Below are positions 1-12,129 of a stretch of 64,000 nucleotides of DNA, in pieces. The stretch lies in the NCBI GenBank assembly GCA_030142905.1, contig JASJOG010000244.1:137001-201000 (forward strand), in the 5' to 3' direction. The notes beneath the pieces are model-generated. The model was not told the DNA's origin and did no database searches. It saw nothing but the letters and a program-made list of their open reading frames with translations. The number at the start of each line of letters is the position of its first letter. Within the stretch, counting starts at the first letter, position 1. Both the position numbers and the translations under genes were made by a program. The stretch comes from Heliopora coerulea. Taxonomy: Eukaryota > Cnidaria > Anthozoa > Scleralcyonacea > Helioporidae.

Positions 1-150
1 GGGACCACCTGTGAGGTGTCCGCTTCCGTTAAAGAGAGGTGTCCGCCTAATAGAGGTTATATTATTAGTATTTTATAAAAGAAACGATTGGGACCTGAGT
101 TTGGTGTCCGTTTAAAAGGGGTGTCCGCTTAAAAGAGGTGTCCGCTATTA
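1..150. repeat. Short interspersed GTGTCCGC motif cluster
   Basis: Five copies of GTGTCCGC or GTGTCCGT start near 16, 39, 104, 121 and 138, with spacings of 23 or 17 bases inside two sub-clusters. This looks like the edge of a degenerate minisatellite or of an interspersed repeat cut by the window start. No coding potential is seen. Confidence 0.5.
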
Positions 151-804
151 GGGGTTCGACTGTAAATTCAAGAAAAAGCAGTAATCGCGGTAACATTTTA
201 ACTCTATTTCAGTCATTGTCACAGTTATAAAACATTCGATACGTTTTGATTTTAAAAATCTTGCTCTTCAAGACATCAGGATGTGCTTAGTTGCACAAGC
301 GATGGCTGTTTCTCAATAGCCCAAAAATTTTTTCTTGCGACCGCGTATAGTAAAAGGGCGTAATCTGGCGACTTTAATTACAATCAGAAATTTCTGTACA
401 TTTAAGATGTAACTGCTAAATGCCATACCTCTTACGTGCAATTTATTTGACAATGCGTTTTTGTTTCGGTAAAATTTTGCTACTAGGGTGTCTAGCGCGT
501 AGATGGCAACAGATTTTATAATTATTTTTAACCTAGTTTCAATTTATTTTTACTTAATCTTGAAAAATTTTAAGGCTTCTTTAAATGTTTTGAACAAGTT
601 CTACACTTCAAAATTTATAATGTTATGGGTGTTGGAATCTCTGGTATAACATTGATATCTTGATAAAGTTTTGCCAAAACATTGTTTATAATTTGATGAT
701 GGCGTATTTGTAATGTGATCATTTGACGTCAGAAAAACGCCAGAATTAAATTTACAATTTTTTTACAGACATAAACCACGTTGAATTAATAAATTTGAAT
801 TGGA
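151..804. other. Non-coding AT-rich stretch
   Basis: I see no long open frame, repeat pair or RNA gene here. Confidence 0.5.
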
Positions 805-854
805 ATGAGTAAGGAAAGAAAAATGAAAAACGCTATCGTGAATATACTGGCGAC

Positions 855-1128
855 ATTTCATCCTTTTCTTCTTCTTTTCTTCCATGATTTCTTTCTATTC
901 TTCTTTCCATCTTTCTTTCCTCCTTACCTCCTTTCTTCCTTTTATAGTTTTCTTGCTCTTCTTCTTCCTTTGTTTCTTTCTCTCTTTCTATCTTTCTATC
1001 TCCCTTTCTTTCTTTCTTTTTTTTCTCTTTGTTTCTTTCTATTTTCATTTCTTTTTTTCTTACTTTCTTTCCTTGTATCTTTCTTTCATTTTTTTGTTGT
1101 GTCTTCTTCCTTACTTATTTCATCCTTT
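855..1128. repeat. Polypyrimidine (CTTT/TTCC) low-complexity tract
   Basis: About 270 bases are almost purely C and T on the plus strand. The open frames that cross it in both directions (Phe/Ser/Leu-rich on plus, Lys/Glu/Arg-rich on minus) only reflect base composition. Strand-asymmetric tracts of this type can form triplex DNA. Confidence 0.8.
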
Positions 1129-1134
1129 CAATGA

Positions 1135-3521
1135 AAACGTTTTAATTCACAATCTTAATATATAAATCAGTAGATTAAATTATTATCCTTTTTATTAGGT
1201 TTCTTTTTCTTTACTATATTAATTTAGAAATGTCCTGTGTTCTACACTCGTTCCAGCCTCTTGCAGTTTGACGTAGTTTTTCAACAAATGCATGGGAATC
1301 TTCTTTCTATTGTCGTAAGGCCTTCCCTTTAGTCCCGATGTAGGTGTCACGGTTTTGCTTTAGTGAAACAGTTTTATATCTTTTCTACTTACAAAACTTT
1401 CAGGTTTGGTGTGTTAGCAAATAGCGAGGGCGGAATCACAGATATTTTGTTTCCGTGTAAATATCTAAAGAAATATGAAATAAATGAAGATATAGTAGGT
1501 GAAGCTATCACCAGTGTAACGACAAGCTAACTACACTAATGTAACGCAATCAGCACCTAAACTATTCTAGAAATCATTCTGTACGAGGATAGGAAAAATA
1601 TTCTGATTTGTCAGTGGTGAGCAGGTCATCGAGTCATTTACAAATCCTGATATTTCCAGATAACCCAGTTCAATAATTGTTTTGTTATTCGAGTTATCTT
1701 TTATTTCACTTTTTATTTTTCTATATAGATTGTTTTGGACAACGTGGCTCAACCATTGAACAGAATAAACAATGTCTATCGAAGTTGTATTTTAATGTTC
1801 GTGACCAGAGTATTGCGTCGTGATTTTCAGAAAATCAGAAAGGTGAGAAAAACAAGTCGAATAATTATTACTTTTATTCATAAGTGAATATTGACACAAT
1901 ATTACGGACAAACCTATGAAGTTTAATAAATTGTTGTAGAAACATGGTTAAAACGGCTTAGCTTTATTTGAAAAATTAAAAAGATTGCATACTTGAAATT
2001 AGACTGGAAAGTTTTAGGCGCCTTATAACTGACCGATCGCTGGTGATATGTTCTATCCATTGGGTTACAAGGACTCTAGTTGTGATCCAAAGCAACATAT
2101 ATGTTTCTGTTCGGTGTATCTCGGCAATGGACGTGTGATGTTCACTGTATGTCGAAGATACTGTATATTACCTTGCCTATGATCATTTCTTAATCTATAT
2201 ACCAAATATCTAGCATTGTATGAAAACTTGCTACAAATGCAGTGTTTGTTTTAGCATACGGTATCTGGGCTCAGTTTGTTACTTGCTTGTGCAATGTTTA
2301 TACAATTATTTCCATAAATTAAAGTGTCCAAATCCAATGAAAATTTGACAATTGAATACTGGCTCAGCCGGTCGGAAACGTAAGGGCCTATTTGGACAAT
2401 GCGACTGAAAAAGTTTACTCTTATCCGCTCAGAACGGTAGTTTCTTCCAAATTTCCAACTTAGTGTGGGGAAAAAATGAACCGTCCGAGAAGATAAGGCT
2501 GAGGACGGTCCATACTTTCATCCATTTTTATTTGTTTTTTATTTGGTTTATTTGTTTGTTTCTTTGTTTATTTCTTTAGTCATTCGTTTTAGATTTTAGA
2601 TTATAAAGCCGTTGGTAAGAAACCAAGAGAGTTAAATCAGTGCGCACGGTTTTGGAATTACACGTCTGGAAAGTTTGGAGGGCCTTAAAGCTTTCACTTG
2701 GCCTCGTGGAGAAAGACTGATTCCAAGTGCTGAAGTCTCCTTCAAGAAATTTCTAAAAAAACTTTAACAACCACGACGAATGCCAAAACGACCCCAGTAG
2801 AAGTTTGGTGCGTATATCTGCTGTTCCAGTGATAGCAAGCAAAATCTCCCGTTTTTTACCGTTGTTTGCGATCACAAACAGGACAAGAAGCTCCACCATA
2901 GATAGAGGACATAAAGATGTTTAATTGGCTTGGAAAATCCATCCATGTTTCATATTACTGCTGTTCTAAATTCCGGTACAAGGCCTTCGACACCTTAACA
3001 AAGTAAAAGCAATTTACAAAATTCGTCATCCTCGACTCACTTCTATTCCAGACATAATCAAGAAGTTGATATGTTGCTTGAAACTTTAAACAAAGTTACA
3101 GTACCTAATAATGCTCCATAATATAGATAGACAGCTATTTTAAGAATCGGCTGGTAATTTTTTGTATAGTAGTTTTGTTCCCCAGTCCGTGTGCTACTGT
3201 TGATTAACTTTATAAAACGCAGGCTTAATCATACATTCAACACCACCAAAGGTGTTGATCTTTTAGTGCCCCCAGCCAAGCTACTAGTGAAAGTGAAACC
3301 CCCGCAACATAAGGATAATAAACCAGGCGTACGGAAGCCAAGTTCCTATCGAAATACATGTCCATTCTCGTTTCAAAGGAGATCATTTTTCAGGAAGCAG
3401 TTTTCAGGAAGCATTTTTACATTTAATTGTCTGGGTATATTCATCAATCATGGAGCACGTTCGAAGAAACGGGTATTTGCAATATGTCGACGATCGTAAA
3501 GCTTAAATCTGACAAAAACTA
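1135..3521. other. Non-coding stretch, nothing recognised
   Basis: Only short open frames lie here, with no recognisable domain. I could match no terminal repeats or RNA genes. Confidence 0.4.
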
Positions 3522-3603
3522 TTTTTGAGCCGCAGAAGTGGATCGAACTTGCAACCTTCTGGTGACCTGTGAAATGCTCTAGTTATTGAGATACCAAGAA
3601 TCA
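3522..3603 (-). repeat. tRNA-derived SINE fragment
   Basis: Read on the minus strand it carries a tRNA-like internal promoter: an A-box-like stretch ending in AGAGCAT and a B box AGTTCGATCC, followed by the phrase GCGGCTCAAAAAT. The same B-box region and GGCTCAGAAATCATTTT tail recur at 3972-4031 and twice at 18.4 kb, so this is a dispersed family rather than a single tRNA gene. Confidence 0.6.
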
Positions 3604-3850
3604 GATGCCATAGCCTCAGTATGCTAATAATACCGCGCGAGATGAAATTTCCGAACCATTTACAAAATAAGATTGTCGTGTACGATTGTTTGTTACGTTT
3701 TATCGTGATAACTCACTGGCGTCTTTCTCACGTATCGATATTTTAGTGGGAGAATCGAAAGCAGAAACCGTAGCTTTGAGAGAACTCTACATACTCCAGA
3801 AGGAACTAACGTATATGACATTTCTATCGTGTCAATAAACCCTCGTATTC

Positions 3851-3973
3851 TTATGTCGTAATCCTGCTACTGCTTGGAGGAACAGGAGTAAAGAACAGAA
3901 TTGATTGGTGAAGTACTTCAAATACAAAAGCAACCCGTTTGTGAGAAGGTATCGTAAGAGCATGATGAGGATC
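3851..3973 (+). pseudogene. Fragment of R2-type LINE N-terminal region
   Basis: The sequence is nearly identical, in inverted orientation, to 49089-49211, which lies upstream of an R2-type LINE reverse transcriptase. The open frame reads through YFKYKSNPFVRRYRK, matching the reverse-strand reading at 49 kb. The match stops at GATGAGGATCA. After that point the two loci diverge: here a tRNA-like SINE tail follows, at 49 kb the LINE frame continues. It is a truncated relic with no start of its own. Confidence 0.6.
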
Positions 3974-4031
3974 ACCAGTCATCGGAAAGTTGCGTGTTCA
4001 ATCCCGGTCTGGGGCTCAGAAATCATTTTTC
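3972..4031 (+). repeat. SINE 3' half with B box
   Basis: It contains the B-box-like GTGTTCAATCC followed by GGGGCTCAGAAATCATTTTT, the same tail as the SINE copies at 3522-3603 and 18.4 kb. It is joined directly to a LINE fragment on its left. Confidence 0.55.
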
Positions 4032-4169
4032 TGGTATTTTGCATAGACGAACGTTTATCGATCATCTTTGATGATAATATCGTAATAAATACAATTGTTT
4101 ATAATTTAATTGTATGATTAGAAAAGAGTTTGTAAGGGACGTAAGCCATTTTTGTTAATATAGCCTTTT

Positions 4170-4490
4170 AGCAAAGACACGGATAACTTCGGGGAGGAAG
4201 AAAATGGGCCATGCTACGCCCAAAACCTCCTTACCGCTTCCAAAGGAGAAAACGTTGAGAGTATAACGCTTATATAATAGGATTTATTGATAATCAGTCC
4301 CCTCCACCATACAACGCCAAGCCTGGTTTCACTACAGAGAAAATTTCTACAAAATAGGAACTCCAAACCCATGGTCATTCTTCAATACTTAAGAGTTCCC
4401 AGAAATTATGACCAATTCCGTATCTTTTTGTTGGAAAGTACACGGTTCTGCCCACCGCAAATGGTTAGAAAGTAACGGAAAAGTGTTTTG
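4170..4490 (+). repeat. Diverged repeat, copy 1 (copy 2 at 42150-42470)
   Basis: Shared phrases in the same order at both loci include GGGCCATGCTAC, AAACCCATGG and GTTCTG. The copies are clearly related but heavily diverged, and both lie in otherwise featureless DNA. No coding capacity is conserved. Confidence 0.55.
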
Positions 4491-6770
4491 AAGTTTTTTA
4501 ACTTGAAATAGCATTCCTTAATGGAGAGATCTCTTAATACGGAGTCTTTGCTGTAAGATACGAAGGAAATAAAACCATATTACTGTGTTAACAGTCATCA
4601 TTGCCTGAAGACGTCACACTTTCGGGTATTGATTTTTATTTGATTAGGAACAAAAAATACCCGTTATTATATATTTAAAGTATACAGTGATTGTCGCTTT
4701 ACGTTTTTACTGGGTTTGGTTTGTAAGGGGAATCATGAGTACTAAACGGCGATCTCTGACAACGTATCTCAGCTGAATTAATTTGAGAACAGACCATGAG
4801 ACACGTTTTACTCGCTAACCGAGTCACAAACTGAAAGGGTGTCTGGAAAACTGATGAATTGTGATTAAAGTTATTTCTGTCGGCTTTTACTCAGTGGTAG
4901 GGTAAACAGTAATGAATGATATTGCTACAAAAAATTTAGATACCATTGTTATCACCATATGCGGTGTGGAATAGGGAATGTGTCATGCGGAGACAGCAGC
5001 GAAGGATAGCAGACTTTTAACCCTTTAACGCTTGAAGTGTGTTCGTTTGTTTTTTCTATTCTTGGTTTTTCATTGTTCTCTCACTGGGTGTTTTGTTCTT
5101 AGGTATCCGATATATTGAACAATGGGTATTAAAGGGTTAAATGGATTTTGTATCATTGTTTAATTAAGCATTTAAATCACTATTACAATTTTATCACTAC
5201 CGTTGCTTTGTTTTCTATACATTTTTAACTTTGGTTTTTGTGACGGAGAGTTGAAGTGTATGTGGTAAAAAAAATTCAATTTGCTAAATACTGCATTTAT
5301 AATTGTTTATTCAGGGTGGAAATGTTGCATAATTAGACCTGGTGCAATAGTCTTACACTTAGCCAGTGTTGGCAGTTGATTTGGCTTTTTTTCCACCCAT
5401 ATTTCTAAAATTTGTGGTTTTTTATGTCCATTTAATTTTGGACTATTCTGGCCTTTTTAAATTCCATTTTGCCGGCATTAAATTCATCTGCAAGCCAAAT
5501 TGATTTTGGCGGTTTTTAGCCTTTGTAGTGAGACAAAACTGCAGTGAACAAAAGTCTTCTTATAGTTCAATAACTTTAAATATTACGTAAGCAATGACGC
5601 GCCCAGGATTTGTGTAAGGGGAAGAAGGGGGGGGGGGGGGCTAGAAGGTTAAATGGATGACTTCGACTAGGGGGCTGTGGAGGCATGTTTACTCGGAGGT
5701 ATTTTATATTTTAAAGTCCCTACAAGGGTACTTCAGGCATTAATTAGTGACAGTCCTCACACACAACACGCACAAGTTAGGTGACAATGATATTACAGCA
5801 TTTCATAATCGGTTATCAGATGAGCCGTACTCTTTACGCCGTTCGCTGATAATTTTAAGTTACATTTTTTGTTACGTATTTCATAGATGCTAATAAAAAT
5901 CATTTTTGGGGCTGTTAAGGGAGGAGATTCATGACTGATTATAAACCATGTCTCATAATAACGTAATGGTTCATGATTTGGCATGCTCCTCTAGTCACTC
6001 TAGATTTTTGAATGATCTCCCAACTTTCCAAGTGCATCCATAACCCACTAGAGCACGCGAAATCATGAAGCATTTCTTAATAAAATGGGATCAGACATAG
6101 CAAAATACAAGTTTTATTTTGCTAATTAAAAAAATTCGAAACTTTTTGATTGGAGGTGTCAAACTTCAACTTTTTCCCTTAATCAATACTCACAAAGTCA
6201 GTGTTTTTCTTTGCCTCAAGCATGGGTTTTTGAAGAGAGAAAACATAACAGACAGTTTTAGAGAATGTATTAGGAAATTACTTCTATGTTATTTATTTTC
6301 GTATGCAGTGTTTTCATATATTATGGTTTATAACTGATATATATCACAGCAAGTGGTTCCGGGATGCGTTTTGTGTTCAGAGTTCCTTGTCTGAACCGTT
6401 TGTGTCTATTTTAAGTATTCCCTGGCCTCCACCCTTCATTGAAATGTTGCCACTGACCAGTTTGCTGTTGTTTTTGTTATCACTGAGTGAGTTATTTTGT
6501 TAAATTGGTTTTATTTCTTTGTTGGAGAAAGAGGCGAAAGATTTGGTTGGTAGAGTAGATTCAATGTTTTGTTTGTTGACTTACGACTAAAACACTTCTT
6601 GCTCACCAAAGTGTAGCCACATCGCCATGTAAAATAACGCGTAATTGATGATCAAAGCAATAGGCTGGTTATTCTCGTGCTGCACAATCCAACACTGTAA
6701 TTGGGACAGAGGGGCAATGTGATGTGGCATTTTGGGAGGACATTAATTGAGCTGTGAAACGGCGACTACA
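4491..6770. other. Non-coding stretch with a 14-base G run
   Basis: The only feature that stands out is an uninterrupted run of 14 G at 5627-5640. Short open frames at 6119-6503 and elsewhere are hydrophobic or AT-driven and match nothing I know. Confidence 0.4.
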
Positions 6771-6779
6771 ACACACACG

Positions 6780-6975
6780 CTCGGACGCGCTCTAACCGTT
6801 AACACAGAATATGTATGTGGTTTGTTCGATTAGTAAAGTTCACTATAAGAGAAGTGTATTCTTGTGAGTTCCGCACGTTACACAATGGTGACATTAGTTA
6901 AAACGTAAAAGAACGGCAAGTGCGGTGATTCCTCGACCTAAGTTTGACGGTGATGATGTGGTACCATCTCCACGA
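6780..6975 (+). repeat. Possible LTR end and gag-start relic
   Basis: The text ends a possible LTR with CGTTACA and is followed by TGGTGACATTAG, which resembles a retrotransposon primer-binding site. About 60 bases later one frame reads VIPRPKFDGDD, in the style of a Gag N-terminus. No partner LTR was found, so this is a weak call. Confidence 0.25.
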
Positions 6976-7007
6976 AAAATTGAAGAATGTCTGAATATTT
7001 TATACAT

Positions 7008-7090
7008 TTAATTGCCTGATAAGTTTACCAACATCCACACTTGGAATGGTTTTACAAGATATCAGTTCTGGTCCATTAAACTTAGCCGTG
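7008..7090 (+). repeat. Short dispersed repeat, copy 1 (copy 2 at 39244-39330)
   Basis: About 85 bases are shared with 39244-39330 in the same orientation, including TTTACCAACATCCACACTT and ACAAGATATCAGTTCTGG. Flanks differ. No function is evident. Confidence 0.65.
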
Positions 7091-7409
7091 TGTTAAAAAG
7101 GATTCATTATTGCCATGTGGCCTAAGAACTGTTCTAAATTGTCTAAAGATGGTAAACTGACGGTAAAAAAGGACGTGGACTTACTAGTTTCCTCTAGTAC
7201 TTTTTTGGGATAGTTTTATTCGGTTTCTTGTCAATTTGGTAATTTATTTTCGTGAAAATATATAACCTGTAAATCTATTTGTATCTTTTGAAGACACGTT
7301 TTGTCTGCATTTTTAAAGAGAAATTTTAAGAAAATGTAAAATATCGCGTGGGAGAATAAAACTCACATACAGGCCTGCTTAAGGGACTGAAACTGACGTA
7401 CAAAATTGC

Positions 7410-7975
7410 CTTCCAAGGGCGGCCATCTTGGCTTTACATTTCATTGGCTAGTTACAATTCCAGATATGGAAATTGCATTCACTGCTGGGCCTTCAACAAG
7501 TCCATAAAATGTTTAGAGCAAACGGTTTAACCTTAAAGATTCCCGACTATTCAAGAGCAAATTTATGGGAAAGCATGCGGAACATATTCTCACCTTTATA
7601 TAGCATGGATAAGTATTCATTTTTTATTGTTCATTTATTGATTTTCTTAAATCGTGGTATTAATTTGGAGGGGAACAACCTTCGAAGTAGTGGTACGAAG
7701 AACTTCACAAAAAATACTGGACTTTCAAAGATTTTTCGGTGTATTTTTGTCAGCTGTCACATAATCTATTTCATAATCATGATTTTGTGTTTAAAATTAA
7801 ATCTAAAATTATTTACAATTATTTAGAATTTAAAATTCTAAATTCTGAATTTAAAATTATTACTGGGATATTGTACTGCCAGCATCCACCAGTCGCCACG
7901 CCAGTGAACACGCTCATATTACGCCCTTACTGAAATTTTGCATATGACGTCATGGCGGCCATATTGGCGAAAAAA
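7410..7975 (+). promoter_or_regulatory. Promoter-like region: CRE and two YY1-like sites
   Basis: A perfect CRE palindrome TGACGTCA lies at 7945-7952 and is followed at once by GGCGGCCATATTGG. A second YY1-like site, GGCGGCCATCTTGG, lies near 7419-7432, close to ATTGGCT, an inverted CCAAT box. Such clusters mark TATA-less metazoan promoters. A transposon promoter is also possible. Confidence 0.3.
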
Positions 7976-8081
7976 TTTTGACAGAATTTTTCTAAAGACA
8001 TGGGCACCATGGCACTGTCTCCCGACGCTGAAGAGATAAACTACATATCATCAATGTGTAACGAATTATGTGAGCGAGCAA

Positions 8082-8151
8082 ATGGAAGACAATATTTATT
8101 TGGAAGACAATGAGTCAGAGGTGGAGATTTCTCGCTGGACAAATGATGCTG
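8082..8151 (+). CDS. Possible first coding exon ending at a splice donor
   Basis: An ATG at 8082 opens 23 codons of acidic, non-repetitive sequence including EDNESEVEISRW, and ends at G|GTACGT, a good splice donor. The CRE/YY1-like cluster lies 130 bases upstream. Another ATG at 8000, in a different frame, runs to a stop at about 8113. I could not find a convincing next exon within the window, so this could be the abandoned first exon of a lost gene, part of a transposon, or chance. Confidence 0.25.
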
Positions 8152-8159
8152 GTACGTAC

Positions 8160-8900
8160 TTCACGTTTGCTCATGGACGACCGTCAATTTCTTTCCACAT
8201 AAAAATTTCTGCTATGAGTGATTCGTTGTAAAGTGTTACATTAAAAAGAAAGATCGGGAATTTATGTTAATGATGAAAATTAATGTGAATTTTCCACTTG
8301 GGTAGCATTAATTTCCATACAGCCATAAGAATTTTTCATCATTCATATTTTAAGGTCTTTTTAGTTTAAATTTGTCATATTTCTGCGAAATTTGCCTTAG
8401 TTTAATTTCAAAATGAGGTTATAAATAATTTTTGTTAGTTATAATTGTAGAAGGAAGTGAATTAATAATAATTTACGTTTGTTATACTAATTCTGTTTGA
8501 ACTCAAAAATTAATTACTTGTAAGGGTAAAATCCTCATATGATTGATGTGAATGAGAAGATTGATTAAAATAAAATACTTGGAGAATATTAATTATTTAC
8601 ATAACCATTGCTTATGAAAATTTTAATGTTTATAACTGCTCAGCAATTGTGCTGCAGTTATCAACTGTGAACTTACTTTGCTTGTGGTAGAGTTAAGTGG
8701 GGCTAACCATGAGCCAGATTGGCAGCCACCTTGAAATAGATTCATAGAGATCTGAGCTTTTCTGGAAACTATATTGAGGTGTTCAGCTTAAGTGGGAGAC
8801 ACACTCTCAAGTGTCATAGCCAGTTATGAATATTTTGCCACAGTATTCAGTAAAATGTACAGTATTTGCCAGTTAGGGAAGACATCTTGGCTAGGATTAA
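8160..8900. other. Non-coding AT-rich stretch
   Basis: If the upstream exon is real this would be intron. I see no acceptor followed by a long open frame. Confidence 0.3.
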
Positions 8901-8919
8901 GATGTTAATAGTTGTGGTA

Positions 8920-9560
8920 TTTAATAGTCTATTAACCCCCAAACTGGCTGAGAATAATTTAATTCTGGCTAATGAACAATAATTTAAATCATAAAGGAGA
9001 GATATTAAAGCTACTGTAGGTTTTCTGATAAATGATTAACTCCCAAGCTTTTCAACATATTTCCCCTTTCCAATTAAAATTACCTAGTTTTAGTCAGAAT
9101 AAAATTTAAAGGAGCTGGTGTTGGAATTAATGAATCATGATGTATGACTAACTCATTAAGGGACAAGACCTTAGACTTCTATTCTTGCTAATGGCAGATG
9201 GTTTTATTCAGCAGAGCAGGGTGCCTGCTCATCAATGGGATAACTACTAACTTCAATAACCCATTAATTTCTTATTGACCCATACCCAACTTTGATTTCA
9301 CTTTGGCTAACATTTGATGATTTACTTGTTAGTGAGAGACGTCTCAGACTGGAAAGGGTAAAGAATACCTCAATTATCACTTTCTGGTTGAACCCTTAAT
9401 TTTTCATTTTACTCTGGCTGACATCAGACAATTTTATTAGTCAAGGGGAGGGATCAGTTAGACTTCAAAGGATTAAGGAGCAAGATTGCACATGATAATT
9501 TATTCTGGGTAACATGAGCTGATTTTGTTGAGCAGAGTGGGGTGAATGCCCTTTAATATG
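8920..9560. repeat. Degenerate tandem repeat (TTAACCC ... CTGGCTAA units)
   Basis: Phrases such as ACTCTGGCTGACATCAGACAA, TTTTATTAGTCA, GGAAAGGGTAA and AACCCTTAAT recur every roughly 65-90 bases in the same order. A reverse-oriented unit lies near 9935-9990 and looser units near 10540-10660. This looks like an old, decayed minisatellite of a type common in invertebrate genomes. Confidence 0.45.
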
Positions 9561-9989
9561 TTGACATGTTGTTGTCGAGGCATAAGCATGTAGTACAGCA
9601 AATGCCCCACCATGGTGTTCATTTTCACATTAAGTGCAGAAAACTACTGGGTTAGTTATTACGAATGAAAACATTCAATAATAATGTACAGGGAACCAGT
9701 GAAATCAAACATTTGTGTGAGTAATCTCTTCTTCTAACATCACTAAGTATCTAGTTTTCCTTTTAAATTGAAGATGTGCACTTGCAACTGTACAGTAATA
9801 TATAATTTACCTAATAAACTATATAAAGTAATTATATATAGCATGTTCTTTACTTGTGGCACTATTCCTAGTATATTGTTTATGTGTTACTCCAGGCTAT
9901 TACTCTGGGCTCAACCCTATGACAATTAAAATCATCTGGCATTAGCCAGAGTAAAATGCTAAAGGGTACCCTTGCCCCTTAATGGGTTA

Positions 9990-10725
9990 AGGTGAAAAAA
10001 ACCCAAAAGGTGCAGTTGATGTCACTTTCTTGATACCTCTCTTTTTACAGAAGATACTGCATACAGTAGATGGAATTTGTGTTATTTTCATGAACCATGT
10101 TTTGTTACAAGAAGATACATCACCTCTCAAGATATATTGTTTTATGGGCACCTTAGACAACTGCCAATTCCAGGCTTTGGATGAACATCTAACTTCCAAA
10201 TGAGTGTGAATCAACATTATACATATTACATGTGTATTTAGTCTAAATTAAACTGAAAAGCCTCCTGTCAAACCTGCTACTTATTCTTGCCCTTATATCT
10301 TAAAAGTAAAACATAGCATAGCTGCTCTTATTATCTTGGGCTGTCTTCAGAAGAATTTCAGAATGAGATCCAGTAGTCTTTTAGTGATGTACAGTTTACA
10401 TTGTGGCTTAATGCCTTTACTTGTGGCCTGGTTATTCAGTATCATGTTCTATGGTAACTACCAGTAGATAACTACATTCAATTGAGGCACAAGATGGAAA
10501 AAATCTCAAGGTCAAAAGGTTAAACCCTGTCATGATTATTTTAATCCCTTTCATTCATAGAACTTTGGCCCTTCAGAATTTTATACTTGTTAATACTAGG
10601 CCATTTTATTAAGAAGAATTCATCTGATGATTGAAGGGTCATGTTAGTCTTAAAGTGTTTAAACTACCTGTAATTAAAGACAGTGGAAGAGATCTTAGCC
10701 TGCTATCGATGCCTAACACATTATT
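9990..10725. other. Non-coding stretch with stray repeat units
   Basis: No coding region is recognised. A few decayed units like those of 8.9-9.6 kb are present. Confidence 0.35.
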
Positions 10726-10727
10726 AT

Positions 10728-10815
10728 TATCATTACTACCTCTACTATGATGACCACCAGCACCACTACCACCATTACCACAGCTACCACCACTGCCACC
10801 ACTACCTCTACTGCA
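10728..10815. repeat. CCA/CTA trinucleotide microsatellite
   Basis: An imperfect run of ACC, CAC and CTA triplets. The minus-strand glycine/serine-rich open frame across it is a product of the repeat. Confidence 0.8.
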
Positions 10816-11209
10816 GTAATTATATATTGTAACTGCTGCTGCTACAATAGTGTCATTTAATAGTGTATCAGTCCAAATGTTTTTCATTCGAATTTTCAGC
10901 TACGAGAACATAGTTCTAATTATTTATCGCCTTCAACGGGCGATAAATAGTTACAAATATAAAAAGATGAGATAGAAATACATTGTATGCGTGAGTGACT
11001 TGATAGATGTAATAATGCTGAAATATAACTATAATAACAAAAATCAGGCATGCATTTCGACAGTGTGTTTGTTATTAGCGGTAGCTTTGTTTTCGTGAGA
11101 GAAACGAATATAGTTGAGGAAGTGGCTTCAAATTGTTGTCGGCTTCTTAATCAAGGCGATGTTTTTTTTTATCCGATTGCGTCCTTTGTCGATAATGTGT
11201 CTAGTTTTA

Positions 11210-11232
11210 AATCAATCAATCAATCAATCAAA
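11210..11232. repeat. (TCAA)n microsatellite
   Basis: Five to six tandem TCAA units lie shortly before the hAT-type element at 11261. Confidence 0.8.
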
Positions 11233-11260
11233 ATCTTTATTTATCCACGGATGTCTCTTC

Positions 11261-11987
11261 TAGGGGTGCACCGGATATTGTATCCGGCCGGATAGTAGGG
11301 TAATGGGACTATCCGGTATCCGGCCGGTTATTTTCTTATATACGGCCGGATACCGGATACCGAATAATTTGCTTTTCTGAAGACAATTGTCAATTTGTGT
11401 TACTTGTATCATACTAACAATAGATATTAATGGAAGAAACAATGTAAACTCGTGTTCTGATCTAACGTTATTTTTTAACAAATAAACAGAAGATAATCGT
11501 CTGTTACTTGATAACAATCTCAATAAGTGACACATTTTGATGCGCAAAACAACCATTTTACACAAAGTTGTTTGTAGTCCCACTTTAGTTTGTTATATAG
11601 TGGCATTGTCAGAATTTTCTTGCATTGTGATGAATGAAAAGGAATTTCATCTTCATGTTCATGTTCAGTTCTGTTGCATTTTTCCGCCATTTGCAAGTTG
11701 CAACTCGTAACTTGTCTAATTAATGCTTGTAATAATTATAAACGCCAGTGAACAAGTAATGTTTTAAAGTAATTACCTGCAAAAAAAGACAAATCACATT
11801 TGAACTTCAGTGTAAAGTTTTAATTTTTCTCCTCTCAATCCAAACCTAATTTGGGTAATAATTGATTGGTTTGTGGCAAGTGCGAGCTTTTCATCCAAAA
11901 TACCGGTATCCAGCCGGATTTTTTTCAATTATTCGGTAAATCCGGTATCCGGCCGGCTATAAAAAAACACTATCCGGTGCACCTCTA
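11261..11987. mobile_element. Non-autonomous hAT-type element, 727 bp
   Basis: The ends are TAGGGGTGCACCGGATA and the inverse of TAGAGGTGCACCGGATA, one mismatch in 17. They are flanked by a perfect 8-bp target duplication GTCTCTTC (11253-11260 and 11988-11995). An 8-bp duplication with ends starting TAGGGGTG is characteristic of the hAT superfamily. Several subterminal ATCCGGCCGGAT-type palindromes lie near each end and may be transposase-binding sites. The interior has no transposase; the 107-residue minus-strand frame across the left end is not recognisable. It would need a transposase supplied from elsewhere. Confidence 0.88.
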
Positions 11988-12129
11988 GTCTCTTCATACA
12001 TGTATGCTTTTCCAGAGAGCCGTGCTAGAATGAATTAATTTTAACTATTTATAGAATTAAGTACTAAATTATGATACATATGTATAAGTTACTGAAATTG
12101 CAATACGTCAACATAATATTAAAAATTTA

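Noticed and set aside
805..1165. Two plus-strand and one minus-strand ORFs
   Set aside because: They come from a polypyrimidine tract; residues are almost only F/L/S or K/E/R.
10639..10887. Gly/Ser-rich minus-strand ORF
   Set aside because: Encoded by the CCA/CTA microsatellite.
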